Below, one piece after another: positions 1 through 7,931 of a DNA stretch of 8,967 nt. The position numbers were made by a program, and so were the translations under genes. The notes beneath the pieces are model-generated. The model had not been told where the DNA came from and did no database searches. It saw only the letters and a list, made by a program, of their open reading frames with translations. The number at the start of each line of letters is the position of its first letter. Within the stretch, counting starts at the first letter, position 1. The DNA is from Mariniphaga sp964398855. GTDB lineage: Bacteria; Bacteroidota; Bacteroidia; Bacteroidales; Prolixibacteraceae. The stretch spans positions 1 to 8,967 of the forward strand of contig CAYNOQ010000098.1 of the NCBI GenBank assembly GCA_964398855.1, written 5' to 3'.

Positions 1-710
1 TCTTCGCTTTTCATGCCTGCCATGGGATATTTTACCGGCTCCGGCTGTGCAACGCGGGGCATATAATTGACCAGCGGATAGTCGGAAACCATGCTTTCAT
101 CCTTTCTGTAGAATGCAACATAATTGCCACCCGGAGAGATAAAAATACCGTTTTTTATACCGAATTCGTTCCGGTGAACCGTTTTTCCGTTAACAATTCC
201 GTTGCCGCCGTCTTTTGTCACCTGAACCGGCTTACGGTTTGAAAAAGCAAGAAACAGGTCATCATTTACCGTGAAAGCCACAAAATTTCCGACTTCGTTA
301 AAAACGGCATTCTCAGCTTTTTCGGGAAGTTCAATTGTATATTCAACCCTTTTTTCAACAGGATCAATCAGTGAGAAAAAGCGCACTGTCCGTATCAGCA
401 ACCTTTCATCACTTGTCCATGAATAGTTGGGAAAATTATAAAGAAAATTGCTTTTTTCGCTCAATATCGACCTGGTTTCCTGCAATGAAATAACAGGTTG
501 TTTCTGCTTCGTTTTTGCATTTTCGCCCCAAAGCGTATCATTTTTCAGATAAGTAAAAACAGCGCTGTTCCGCCAGGAAATTGCCTTCATTTTCTCGGGA
601 GCCAGGTAGGTATCAATTCCCAGAATGGCATCTTCGAGTGAAAATTGTTTCTGCTGTGCATTTGCCAGTCCGGCAGCAAGCAACAGGGTAAAAAGAATTA
701 TTTTTCGCAT
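1..710 (-). CDS. S9B family exopeptidase (DPP IV / prolyl tripeptidyl peptidase type), N-terminal part only
   Basis: This gene starts at ATG 708-710 and reads off the left edge, giving 236 codons of a protein that in this family is about 720-740 residues. The start is followed by a classic signal peptide: MRK, a hydrophobic run (IILFTLLLAAGLA), then a likely cleavage after ANA at residue 18, so the enzyme should be exported to the periplasm or cell surface. The visible remainder is the beginning of the DPP IV N-terminal beta-propeller. The diagnostic stretch is GIVNGKTVHRNEFGI (171-185), then AFYRKDESMVSDYPLV (199-214) and YPMAG (228-232). Glu182 in HRNEFGI aligns from memory with the glutamate that binds the substrate N-terminus in this family. 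The catalytic Ser-Asp-His domain lies outside the window. Family members remove N-terminal Xaa-Pro dipeptides or tripeptides, but this fragment does not show which. It lies 60 bases downstream of metH on the same strand, with a possible promoter of its own. Confidence 0.9.
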   Translation of the reverse strand, partial: MRKIILFTLLLAAGLANAQQKQFSLEDAILGIDTYLAPEKMKAISWRNSAVFTYLKNDTLWGENAKTKQKQPVISLQETRSILSEKSNFLYNFPNYSWTSDERLLIRTVRFFSLIDPVEKRVEYTIELPEKAENAVFNEVGNFVAFTVNDDLFLAFSNRKPVQVTKDGGNGIVNGKTVHRNEFGIKNGIFISPGGNYVAFYRKDESMVSDYPLVNYMPRVAQPEPVKYPMAGMKSE

Positions 711-737
711 TTCAAAATCATTTTCCGATAAGATTTG

Positions 738-745
738 CGAAAATA
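738..745 (-). promoter_or_regulatory. Candidate -7 element for the S9B peptidase gene
   Basis: Read on the minus strand this is TATTTTCG, one mismatch from the Bacteroidota -7 consensus TAnnTTTG. It ends 27 bases before the ATG, almost the same distance as the element before the glmM-like gene. No good -33 TTTG is seen at the usual 19-21 base spacing. The peptidase may therefore have its own promoter, but read-through from metH is equally possible. The 711-770 gap holds nothing else. Confidence 0.3.
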
Positions 746-770
746 GTGAAACCCGGCGAAAAAAGTTATT

Positions 771-3700
771 CTACTTGTAATTCAGGTTTGCCGGAATAAA
801 CTTCTCGATATACTCCACCGTTTTCCCTTTGCGCCGTGCATAGTCGGCAATCTGGTCAAGTCCCACTTTTTCAAGACTGAAATAGCGTGAATCAGGGTGT
901 GCAAAATATTGCCCCGAAACGGAAGCATTGGGGTACATGGCAAAATGCTCGGTAAGCATAATTCCTGCATTCTCAGCTTTTAAAAGTTTAAAAAGGTTTT
1001 CTTTTTCCGAATGTTCGGGGCAGGCAGGATAGCCCAAAGCCGGACGAATTCCCTGATATTTCACCTTCAGGATTTCGTCATACGAAAGATTTTCATCGGG
1101 TGCATATCCCCAAAACTCTTTTCTGACCCGAAGATGCAGCAATTCCGCAAAAGCTTCGCTTAGCCGGTCGGCTAAAGCTTCTATCATAATAGCTTTATAA
1201 TCATTATGCTCCTTTTTGAATTTCTCTATCCATGGTTCAATACCAATTCCGGCAGTAGTTGCAAATCCACCGCAATAGTCTGCTTTCCCGGATTCAACCG
1301 GCGCCACAAAATCGGAAAGGCACAAATTGGATAATCCCGCTTTTTTCTTCTCCTGCTGCCGAAGGTGAAAAAACCGCCCGATTTCTGCCTGCCGGGTTTC
1401 ATCTGCATAGAGAATAATATCATCGCCATCGGAGTTTGCGGGCCAGATTCCAAAAGCAGCATTTGCCCTAAGCATCTTCTTTTCAATGATTTCGTCGAGC
1501 AGCGCGTTGGCGTCTTCAAAAAGTTTAGTGGCTGCTTCGCCCTGTTTTTCATCGCTCAGAATTTTGGGATAAGCTCCCTTCATTTCCCAGGCAATGAAAA
1601 AGAATGTCCAGTCGATTTGCTCACGAAGCTCTTCTATCGGATAATCCACTAAATATTGTACACCGGTAAAATTGGGCTTATAAATCGGGCTGGTTCCCCA
1701 GTCAGTTTGCGGTTTGTTTGCACGTGCTTCTTCCAATCTGAGATACTCCTTGGGTTTTCGCTGAAGTTGAAATTGCCGGATTTCTTCATAATCGTCCCTC
1801 ACCGACTGAATATACTCTTCGTTTCTCGCAATGAGATTTGAGACCACATTCACCGCTAATGAAGCATCCTTCACATGAACCACAGGATGAGAATATTCCG
1901 GTTCAATTTTCACGGCAGTGTGAATTTTTGAAGTAGTGGCGCCGCCAATCAGCAATGGAAGATTCATTTTCCGGCGCTCCATCTCCCGGGCAATGTCCGC
2001 CATAATCTCCAATGAAGGCGTTATCAATCCGCTGACTCCGATAATATCAGCCTCCTCTTTTATGGCAGTGTCCAATATTTTTTCGGTGGGAACCATCACG
2101 CCCAGGTCGATAATTTCATAATTGTTGCATCCCAGCACCACACCCACAATATTTTTCCCGATGTCGTGCACATCGCCCTTTACGGTTGCCATCAAAACTT
2201 TTTTCTGACGGACAGACTCCTTGTATTTTGCCTTGTCTGCTTCAATATAGGGCAGCAAATAAGCTACCGCCTTTTTCATCACCCTTGCCGATTTGATGAC
2301 CTGCGGCAAGAACATTTTCCCGGAACCAAACAGTTCTCCCACTACATTCATCCCGTCCATCAGCGGACCCTCAATGATATTTAACGCAGGCTGATATTTC
2401 TCCAGCGCTTCAGCCATATCTTCATCAGCAAAATCGGGAATACCTTTGACCAAAGCATGTTCCAACCGCTTTTCAAGTGAAAAACTTCGCCACTCATCTC
2501 TTTCAACCTCCTCTTTCCCGTCCTGCTTCACATCTTTAGCAAAATCAAGAAGCCGTTCGGTTGCGTCAGCCCTGCGGTTCAGCAACAAATCTTCGGTTCT
2601 TTCTAACAACTCCTTAGGAATTTCATCATAAATCTGCAACATTCCGGGATTCACAATTCCCATATCAAGTCCGGCACGGATTGCATGGTATAAAAACACC
2701 GAATGCATCGCTTCGCGCACCGTTTCATTTCCGCGAAACGCAAACGACACATTGCTGACTCCGCCGCTGGTTTTGGCATAAGGAAGATTTTGCTTAATCC
2801 ATTTCAATGATTCTATAAAGTCAATGACGTAGTTGTTGTGCTCCTCAAGTCCGGTTCCGACAGTGAGCACATTGGGATCAAAAATTATATCTTCCGGCGG
2901 AAAGCTGACCTTCCCGGTCAGGATTTTATATGCTCTTTCGCAGATTTCAATCCTCCGCTCAAGGTTGTCTGCCTGCCCTTTTTCGTCAAAAGCCATCACC
3001 ACCACGGCAGCGCCAAAGCGCCTGACAATTTTTGCCTGTTCTACAAAAGCCTCTTCACCTTCCTTCAGACTGATGGAATTCACAATCGCTTTTCCCTGCA
3101 AACATTTCAGACCGGCTTCAAGCACATTCCATTTTGATGAATCGATCATCACCGGTAGTTTGGCGATATCGGGTTCTGTCATCATCAGATTCAGAAAAGT
3201 GACCATCTCTTTTTCGGCATCCAGCATGGCGTCATCCATGTTCACGTCAATAACCTGTGCGCCGTTTTCCACCTGCTGCCGGGCAATAACCAGCGCTTCT
3301 TCATATTTCTGTTCACGAATTAGCCGGGCGAATTTTCTTGACCCGGAGACGTTGCAACGCTCGCCGATATTCATGAAATTGGATTCGGATGTTATTTTCA
3401 CCGCCTCTAATCCGCTAAGCCTTGTAACCCTGTCTTTTTCAGGCACAACATGTGGCGCAGCCTGCTCCGCCAGTTTCACAAATTCACGAATATGCTCAGG
3501 CGTTGTGCCACAGCAACCGCCGATGATGTTCACGAAACCGTTGTCCAGATAATCTTTAATAAATCCTGACATCACTTCGGGCGTTTCATCATATTCACCA
3601 AACTGGTTGGGCAATCCGGCATTGGGATGAGCGCTGACAGGAAACGGCGATTTTTGCGAAAGTTCTTTCACGTATGGACGCAAATCGGAAGCGCCCAAAG

Positions 3701-4457
3701 AGCAGTTCAGTCCGATACTCAGCAAATCTATATGCGAAACAGAATTGAGAAATGCTTCGGGCGTTTGTCCTGAAAGGGTTCTTCCGCTGGCATCAGTAAT
3801 GGTTCCCGAAATCATCAGCGGAATTCGGATTTGCCGTTCTTCCAGAACCTCTTCAATGGCATAAATTGCTGCTTTGGCATTCAGCGTGTCAAAAATTGTT
3901 TCAATGAGAAGCAGCTCAACACCGCCATCAAGGAGCGCCTCAACCTGCTGACGGTAAGCAGCCTTCACTTCGTCAAAAGAAATGGCACGGTAGCCAGGGT
4001 CATTGACATCGGGAGAAAGCGACAGCGTTTTGTTGGTCGGTCCCAATGTTCCGCAGGCATAGCGGGGCTTTTCGGGATTCAGCGCTGTATATTTATCTGC
4101 CGCTTCGCGTGCAAGCTCCGCAGAAGCCTTATTCATGGCATAAACCAGATCAACTGCATTGTAATCTGCCTGCGAAATGCTGTTTGCGTTAAACGTATTG
4201 GTAAGTATAATGTCGGCGCCCGCCTCTAAATAGCGGTTGTGAATTTCCGAAATGGTTTCAGGACGGGTCAGGGAAAGCACGTCGTTATTTCCTTTTTGAT
4301 CGTGAGTGCTCTCCCTGAGCAGTTCTCCACGAAACTGTTCTTCGGTAAATTTGTATTCCTGCAACAGTGTCCCCATTGCACCATCCATAACAAGTATCCG
4401 CGTTTCAAGCTCCCTGCGAATATCTTTTTTATATGTTGTGTGTGTGTCGTGTTTCAT
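771..4457 (-). CDS. metH: Cobalamin-dependent methionine synthase
   Basis: MetH transfers a methyl group from 5-methyltetrahydrofolate through cob(I)alamin to homocysteine, making methionine and tetrahydrofolate in the cytoplasm. At 1228 residues it is full length (the E. coli enzyme is 1227) with all four modules in order. The homocysteine domain (about 15-335) carries the zinc cysteines Cys252 (NCSLGA) and Cys315/Cys316 (GGCCGTTPEHI). The pterin-binding domain (about 355-640) includes FMNIGERCNVSGSRKFARLI and the DPNVLTVGTG region. The B12 domain (about 655-890) has the cap helices and DVHDIG, with His764 as the predicted axial cobalt ligand. The C-terminal reactivation domain has the AdoMet motif RPALGYPACPEHSEK (1138-1152) and SVSGQYFAHPDSRYF. 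No key residue is missing. The ATG at 4457 gives a 20-residue lead before the ILVMDGAMGT core, as expected. No metF or metE lies nearby. The gene is transcribed divergently from the sigma factor. A possible -7 element lies upstream; no cobalamin or SAM riboswitch is recognisable in the short leader. Confidence 0.98.
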   Translation of the reverse strand: MKHDTHTTYKKDIRRELETRILVMDGAMGTLLQEYKFTEEQFRGELLRESTHDQKGNNDVLSLTRPETISEIHNRYLEAGADIILTNTFNANSISQADYNAVDLVYAMNKASAELAREAADKYTALNPEKPRYACGTLGPTNKTLSLSPDVNDPGYRAISFDEVKAAYRQQVEALLDGGVELLLIETIFDTLNAKAAIYAIEEVLEERQIRIPLMISGTITDASGRTLSGQTPEAFLNSVSHIDLLSIGLNCSLGASDLRPYVKELSQKSPFPVSAHPNAGLPNQFGEYDETPEVMSGFIKDYLDNGFVNIIGGCCGTTPEHIREFVKLAEQAAPHVVPEKDRVTRLSGLEAVKITSESNFMNIGERCNVSGSRKFARLIREQKYEEALVIARQQVENGAQVIDVNMDDAMLDAEKEMVTFLNLMMTEPDIAKLPVMIDSSKWNVLEAGLKCLQGKAIVNSISLKEGEEAFVEQAKIVRRFGAAVVVMAFDEKGQADNLERRIEICERAYKILTGKVSFPPEDIIFDPNVLTVGTGLEEHNNYVIDFIESLKWIKQNLPYAKTSGGVSNVSFAFRGNETVREAMHSVFLYHAIRAGLDMGIVNPGMLQIYDEIPKELLERTEDLLLNRRADATERLLDFAKDVKQDGKEEVERDEWRSFSLEKRLEHALVKGIPDFADEDMAEALEKYQPALNIIEGPLMDGMNVVGELFGSGKMFLPQVIKSARVMKKAVAYLLPYIEADKAKYKESVRQKKVLMATVKGDVHDIGKNIVGVVLGCNNYEIIDLGVMVPTEKILDTAIKEEADIIGVSGLITPSLEIMADIAREMERRKMNLPLLIGGATTSKIHTAVKIEPEYSHPVVHVKDASLAVNVVSNLIARNEEYIQSVRDDYEEIRQFQLQRKPKEYLRLEEARANKPQTDWGTSPIYKPNFTGVQYLVDYPIEELREQIDWTFFFIAWEMKGAYPKILSDEKQGEAATKLFEDANALLDEIIEKKMLRANAAFGIWPANSDGDDIILYADETRQAEIGRFFHLRQQEKKKAGLSNLCLSDFVAPVESGKADYCGGFATTAGIGIEPWIEKFKKEHNDYKAIMIEALADRLSEAFAELLHLRVRKEFWGYAPDENLSYDEILKVKYQGIRPALGYPACPEHSEKENLFKLLKAENAGIMLTEHFAMYPNASVSGQYFAHPDSRYFSLEKVGLDQIADYARRKGKTVEYIEKFIPANLNYK

Positions 4458-4512
4458 GAAAATGAGTTAAACAGTTTTTGAAATTTTCCCGGTGTAATAA
4501 ATTCATAACCTG

Positions 4513-4520
4513 CAAATTTA
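4513..4520 (-). promoter_or_regulatory. Candidate -7 element for metH
   Basis: On the minus strand this reads TAAATTTG, an exact match to the Bacteroidota TAnnTTTG -7 consensus, 55 bases before the metH ATG. It would give a leader of roughly 48 bases. No TTTG is present at the expected -33 spacing, so the call rests on one element in AT-rich DNA. The rest of the 178-base divergent gap (4458-4635) has no recognised operator or riboswitch. Confidence 0.35.
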
Positions 4521-4635
4521 AACCAAAATCCCGCATTTCTCCGGTGCGTTTCGCTAATTTTACCAATTTACACAGATTGACAATGCATTATTTTAACTGT
4601 GAATTTCTGAAAATTGTAATTATCGGCTAATTTTT

Positions 4636-5142
4636 TTGACGAATAGGTCAGTTTTGGAAAAGGAGTTTTTACATATTATACAAAATAATCAGGGCATCAT
4701 TCACAAAGTGTGCAAAATGTATTGCGACATTGATGAAGACTGGAAAGATCTCTATCAGGAGATTGTTGCGCAGCTTTGGAAAGCCTATCCCTCTTTCCGG
4801 AATGAATCGAAAATAACCACCTGGATGTACAGAGTGGCACTAAACACGGCAATAACCGCATTTAAAAAGGAGAAACGCCGGCCTGACAGGGATAATCTGG
4901 TTTCCGGGAGTTTTCAGATTCCCGACAAAAATGAAGAAGCTGAGAGAGAAGAAGATATCAAGCTGCTACACCGTGCTGTTGCCCGGCTCACCGGTATTGA
5001 GAAATCAATAATTCTGCTTTTTCTCGAAGATAAAAAGTATGATGAAATTGCAGAAATCACAGGAATCACCCAGAATTATGTGCGGGTAAAAATGAACAGG
5101 ATTAAGAAAAAACTTAAAATTCTGATGGAAGAGAAGGAGTAG
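4636..5142 (+). CDS. ECF-like sigma-70 family RNA polymerase sigma factor
   Basis: This is a 168-residue protein with the two-domain layout of small alternative sigma factors, which direct RNA polymerase to a specific promoter set. Region 2 spans about residues 8-80: DLYQEIVAQLWKAYPSF (38-54) then ITTWMYRVALNTA (60-72), the core-binding and -10 recognition segment. A charged linker follows (about 81-108). Region 4 runs about 109-163, with the helix-turn-helix YDEIAEITGITQNYVRVKMN (135-154) that reads the -35 region. The start is uncertain: there is no in-frame ATG before residue 28, which is inside region 2. TTG at 4636 is used here; TTG at 4654 (LEKEF) is the other reasonable choice. The upstream frame is closed by a TGA at 4600. 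Its stop codon overlaps the next reading frame, and the downstream membrane protein is very probably co-expressed and may control it. The target regulon cannot be read from this sequence. Confidence 0.9.
   Translation: MTNRSVLEKEFLHIIQNNQGIIHKVCKMYCDIDEDWKDLYQEIVAQLWKAYPSFRNESKITTWMYRVALNTAITAFKKEKRRPDRDNLVSGSFQIPDKNEEAEREEDIKLLHRAVARLTGIEKSIILLFLEDKKYDEIAEITGITQNYVRVKMNRIKKKLKILMEEKE
5134..5139 (+). promoter_or_regulatory. Shine-Dalgarno-like site deciding the start of the membrane protein
   Basis: AAGGAG lies within the last codons of the sigma factor gene, 8 bases before ATG 5148 but only 2 bases before the alternative GTG at 5142. The spacing favours ATG 5148. Such sites are uncommon in Bacteroidota and this one also encodes Lys-Glu, so it may be partly coincidental. 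Confidence 0.4.
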
Positions 5143-5147
5143 TGAAT

Positions 5148-5840
5148 ATGAAGCTAAAAGATTTAAAGAAAGCGTGGAACAGCTTGTCGCAAAACAGGGA
5201 ATTAAATGAGCGGCAAATCCGGGAAATGCTGCAAAGCAAAACCGGAAATTTAATTGACCGCATTGACCGGAATATTCGTGTTGGTGCCATTGTCTCATTT
5301 GCCTTAATTCTGTTTTTCATCTTTTATGATTTATTGTTCTCTTCCCGAATTCTTCACAAAATCAGTCCTGAAGTTCATGTTCCGGAATGGATTATTTTTG
5401 TTACTATTTTTGTCAATTCCCTGATTATTATCTCGCTGATTTGCTTTATCATTCACTACTATCGCGTAAAAAACAGGTATGACATCACTTCAAACCTAAA
5501 AGAGTTTCTCACAAAAATAATTGACACTTTCAGAATATATCAAAGGCTTTTCTACCTGATACTGACTATAATAATCACCTCCATAACTCTTCAGTTCATC
5601 TCGGGAATGTTCACGGGAATGGATATCGGTTTGAAACAGAAAGGAATTGCAGCAGCCGATGTTCCGATGGTTCAGTGGATTTTGATGACATTGGTTGGAC
5701 TTGCCGTTTTAGTTGTAATTGCTGGTGGAGTTTTTCTGCTTTTGCGCTGGGGATTTCGGCGGCTCTATGGGAGTTATATTGATAAATTGAAAGAAAATCT
5801 GAAAGAATTGAACGAAATGGAGCGCACAACCGACAATTGA
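5148..5840 (+). CDS. Four-helix membrane protein, putative anti-sigma partner of the upstream sigma factor
   Basis: The product is 230 residues from ATG 5148; a GTG at 5142 overlapping the sigma stop codon would add two. The N-terminal 40 residues are soluble, charged and helical (MKLKDLKKAWNSLSQ, then NERQIREMLQSKTGNLIDRI). Four hydrophobic segments follow, at about 45-64, 81-104, 134-155 and 176-201, with a basic juxtamembrane stretch after the last, then a charged C-terminal helix (YIDKLKENLKELNEME). Tight coupling to a sigma gene, plus a cytoplasmic helical N-terminus in front of membrane helices, is the arrangement expected of a membrane-anchored anti-sigma factor. No canonical zinc anti-sigma HxxxCxxC motif is present, so the role is inferred from position and shape only. 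Proteins with a similar N-terminus recur after sigma factors in Bacteroidota, from memory. It could instead be a membrane protein of unrelated function. No enzymatic motif was recognised. Confidence 0.75.
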   Translation: MKLKDLKKAWNSLSQNRELNERQIREMLQSKTGNLIDRIDRNIRVGAIVSFALILFFIFYDLLFSSRILHKISPEVHVPEWIIFVTIFVNSLIIISLICFIIHYYRVKNRYDITSNLKEFLTKIIDTFRIYQRLFYLILTIIITSITLQFISGMFTGMDIGLKQKGIAAADVPMVQWILMTLVGLAVLVVIAGGVFLLLRWGFRRLYGSYIDKLKENLKELNEMERTTDN

Positions 5841-5872
5841 TTTTAAAGTGATTTATAAGATTGCTATTTTTG
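5841..5872 (+). promoter_or_regulatory. Candidate promoter for the glmM-like mutase gene
   Basis: TATTTTTG at 5865-5872 matches the Bacteroidota -7 consensus TAnnTTTG exactly. TTTT at 5841-5844 sits 20 bases upstream where TTTG (-33) is expected, with one mismatch. Transcription would begin near 5879, leaving a leader of about 20 bases to ATG 5899. The -7 element lies inside the reading frame that would be used from GTG 5848, which argues against that longer start. Confidence 0.55.
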
Positions 5873-5898
5873 TGCTTTCAAACTTTAAAGCAAGCAAA

Positions 5899-7281
5899 AT
5901 GACGCTTATAAAATCCATTTCGGGAATCCGGGGTACTATTGGCGGTAAACCGGGCGATAATCTCACTCCCCCCGATATTATCAAATTTACTGCCGGGTAT
6001 GCTGGCCGGGCGAAACAGATTTCCGGGAATAAGAAACTCAAAATTATTGTGGGACGTGATGCGCGGATTTCAGGCGAAATGGTCAGTTCGCTGGTTATCA
6101 CAACTCTCACAGCGATGGGATGCGATGTGGTTGATGCCGGACTTGCCACCACACCAACCGTTGGCATTGCCGTTGCTCACGAAAAAGCAGATGGCGGAAT
6201 TGTCATCACTGCCAGCCACAATCCGAAACAGTGGAATGCACTAAAACTTTTAGCTGCAAGCGGTGAATTCATCAACGCGGAAGAAGGAGCGAAAGTGTTA
6301 GAATTAGCCGAATCGGGCGATTTCAATTTTGCAGAAGTGGATAATCTCGGAACAGTAACAAAAAAGGATTATACCGATATTCATGTACAAAAAATTATTC
6401 AGCTTGATTTGGTGGACAAAGCTGCTATCGAATCAGCCGGATTTTCTGTTGCAGTGGATGCCGTCAACTCCGTTGGCGGAATTGCTATGCCTGCCTTGCT
6501 GAACGCATTAGGAGTCAAAAACATCGTTAAAATCAACTGTGAACCCACCGGCAATTTTGCTCACACGCCGGAACCGATACCGGAGAATCTGACGGAAACC
6601 ATGGAAATTATTAAAAACAGCAATGTAGATGTGGGATTTGTCGTAGATCCGGATGTGGACCGACTGGCAATCATCAGTGAAGACGGAAGCATCTTCGGCG
6701 AAGAATATACGCTGGTGGCTGTCAGTGATTATGTTTTGCAACACACCCCGGGAAATACGGTTTCCAACCTTTCATCAAGCAGGGCGCTTCGCGATATTAC
6801 GGAAAAGTACGGACAGAAATACACCGCGGCAGCTGTAGGCGAAGTGAATGTGGTTACCAAAATGAAGGAAACCAATGCAGTTATCGGTGGTGAAGGAAAC
6901 GGCGGTGTCATTTATGGAGCAAGCCATTACGGGCGTGATGCCCTTGCAGGAACCGCACTATTCCTGACACATCTTGCAAAAAGCAAATTGAAATGCACAC
7001 AACTCAGGGCTACTTATCCCGATTATTTTATTTCAAAAAACAGAATTGAGCTCACCCCGTCAGTTGACGTGGATGCCATTCTCCAAAAAATGAAAGAGAA
7101 ATACGAGTCAGAACAGGTGAATGACATTGACGGTGTAAAAATCGATTTTGAAAACTCCTGGGTGCACCTTCGCAAATCAAATACAGAGCCGATTATCCGC
7201 ATCTATTCCGAAGCCCGGACACCGGAAGAAGCAAACAAGCTTGCATCAAAAATTATTGATGAAATCAAGGAAATTATCTGA
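5899..7281 (+). CDS. glmM: Phosphoglucosamine mutase / phosphohexomutase family (archaeal-type GlmM-like)
   Basis: This alpha-D-phosphohexomutase most likely interconverts glucosamine-6-phosphate and glucosamine-1-phosphate on the way to UDP-N-acetylglucosamine for peptidoglycan and lipopolysaccharide. From ATG 5899 it is 460 residues, normal for the family, starting MTLIKSISGIRGTIGG. Key sites are complete: the phosphoserine loop TASHNP with Ser106, the magnesium loop DPDVDR (250-255), the sugar-binding loop GGEGNGG (330-336), and the C-terminal phosphate-binding loop RKSNTEPIIRIYSEA (425-439). The GEGNGG loop differs from the GEQSGH typical of bacterial GlmM and resembles archaeal-type enzymes, so phosphomannomutase or phosphoglucomutase activity is also possible. 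An in-frame GTG at 5848 would add 17 residues (MIYKIAIFVLSNFKASK) ahead of the conserved start and overlaps a promoter match, so I reject it. The gene lies 58 bases after the membrane protein and probably has its own promoter. Confidence 0.9.
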   Translation: MTLIKSISGIRGTIGGKPGDNLTPPDIIKFTAGYAGRAKQISGNKKLKIIVGRDARISGEMVSSLVITTLTAMGCDVVDAGLATTPTVGIAVAHEKADGGIVITASHNPKQWNALKLLAASGEFINAEEGAKVLELAESGDFNFAEVDNLGTVTKKDYTDIHVQKIIQLDLVDKAAIESAGFSVAVDAVNSVGGIAMPALLNALGVKNIVKINCEPTGNFAHTPEPIPENLTETMEIIKNSNVDVGFVVDPDVDRLAIISEDGSIFGEEYTLVAVSDYVLQHTPGNTVSNLSSSRALRDITEKYGQKYTAAAVGEVNVVTKMKETNAVIGGEGNGGVIYGASHYGRDALAGTALFLTHLAKSKLKCTQLRATYPDYFISKNRIELTPSVDVDAILQKMKEKYESEQVNDIDGVKIDFENSWVHLRKSNTEPIIRIYSEARTPEEANKLASKIIDEIKEII

Positions 7282-7391
7282 TACTTTACTTAAAGTCAAA
7301 TATTTATTGGCAAAAAACTCAAAACGGATTAAATTACAGATAACCTTTTTACTCACAAGAACAAAACCGGACTAAACAAGCTTTAATGTAG

Positions 7392-7399
7392 TATTTTTG
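7392..7399 (+). promoter_or_regulatory. Candidate -7 element for mgsA
   Basis: TATTTTTG is an exact match to TAnnTTTG, 49 bases before ATG 7449, in the 167-base gap (7282-7448) between the mutase and mgsA. No TTTG-like -33 is visible at 19-21 base spacing. The rest of the gap is AT-rich, with no clear terminator: a six-base ACTTTA/TAAAGT inverted repeat at 7283-7296 has only a two-base loop and no T-run. Confidence 0.4.
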
Positions 7400-7448
7400 T
7401 ATAAAAATCAAAGATTACTTCACTTAATATCAATGAATTAAATTAACA

Positions 7449-7931
7449 ATGCACAAAATGAAACAGAAGAAAAATATTGGAATAGTAGCACACGACAACC
7501 GAAAGGTTGATGTTCTGGAATGGGTTGAATTCAACTGGCAGGAACTGATTCAGCACAACCTGATTTGCACCGGCACCACCGGAAAACTGGTTGAGGAGAC
7601 ACTTGCCAACAAGTGCCTGGAAAACAACATGGTGCCGCCGGATATTCTGCGCCTGAAATCGGGTCCGTTAGGCGGCGATCAGCAATTGGGCGCCATGATT
7701 GCCGAAGGGGATATTGATATTCTCATCTTTTTCTGGGATCCCATGCAACCGCAACCTCACGATGTGGATGTAAAGGCGCTGCTGCGAATAACAGTTTTAT
7801 ACAACATTCCCACTGCATCAAACCGCTCAACGGCAGACTTTATCGTTTCGTCTTCGCTATTCCATGCCAGTTATCAGCCTATTTTGAAGGATTATGAAAA
7901 CTATATCAAAAGAGACCTGAATATTGATTAG
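7449..7931 (+). CDS. mgsA: Methylglyoxal synthase
   Basis: MgsA converts dihydroxyacetone phosphate to methylglyoxal and phosphate, a cytoplasmic bypass of lower glycolysis used when sugar phosphates accumulate and phosphate is short. The 160 residues compare with 152 in E. coli. All residues known as catalytic or substrate-binding in the E. coli enzyme are present: His15/Asp16 (VAHDNRK), the phosphate loop GTTGK (42-46), the catalytic base Asp77 in GPLGGDQQ, Asp97 in FFWDP, and His104 and Asp107 in PHDVDVKALL. The C-terminal NRSTADFIVSS segment is also typical. The start may be ATG 7449 or ATG 7458 three codons later; both leave the domain whole. There is no Shine-Dalgarno sequence, only an A-rich leader. 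The downstream transporter is in the same direction but appears to have its own promoter, and no pathway link between them is evident. Confidence 0.97.
   Translation: MHKMKQKKNIGIVAHDNRKVDVLEWVEFNWQELIQHNLICTGTTGKLVEETLANKCLENNMVPPDILRLKSGPLGGDQQLGAMIAEGDIDILIFFWDPMQPQPHDVDVKALLRITVLYNIPTASNRSTADFIVSSSLFHASYQPILKDYENYIKRDLNID

Noticed and set aside
2833..3552. A 239-codon plus-strand open frame opposite metH
   Set aside because: It is antisense to the pterin-binding and homocysteine domains of an intact metH, shows no recognisable family, and is low-complexity Ser/Phe-rich as expected of a shadow frame.
4458..4512. Possible SAM or cobalamin riboswitch in the metH leader
   Set aside because: The predicted leader is only about 48 bases and shows no B12 box or SAM-aptamer core; too short for either known class.
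7393..7408. ATTTTT/AAAAAT inverted repeat before mgsA as a terminator of the mutase gene
   Set aside because: The stem is six A-T pairs only, too weak to terminate, and it overlaps the -7 element of mgsA.
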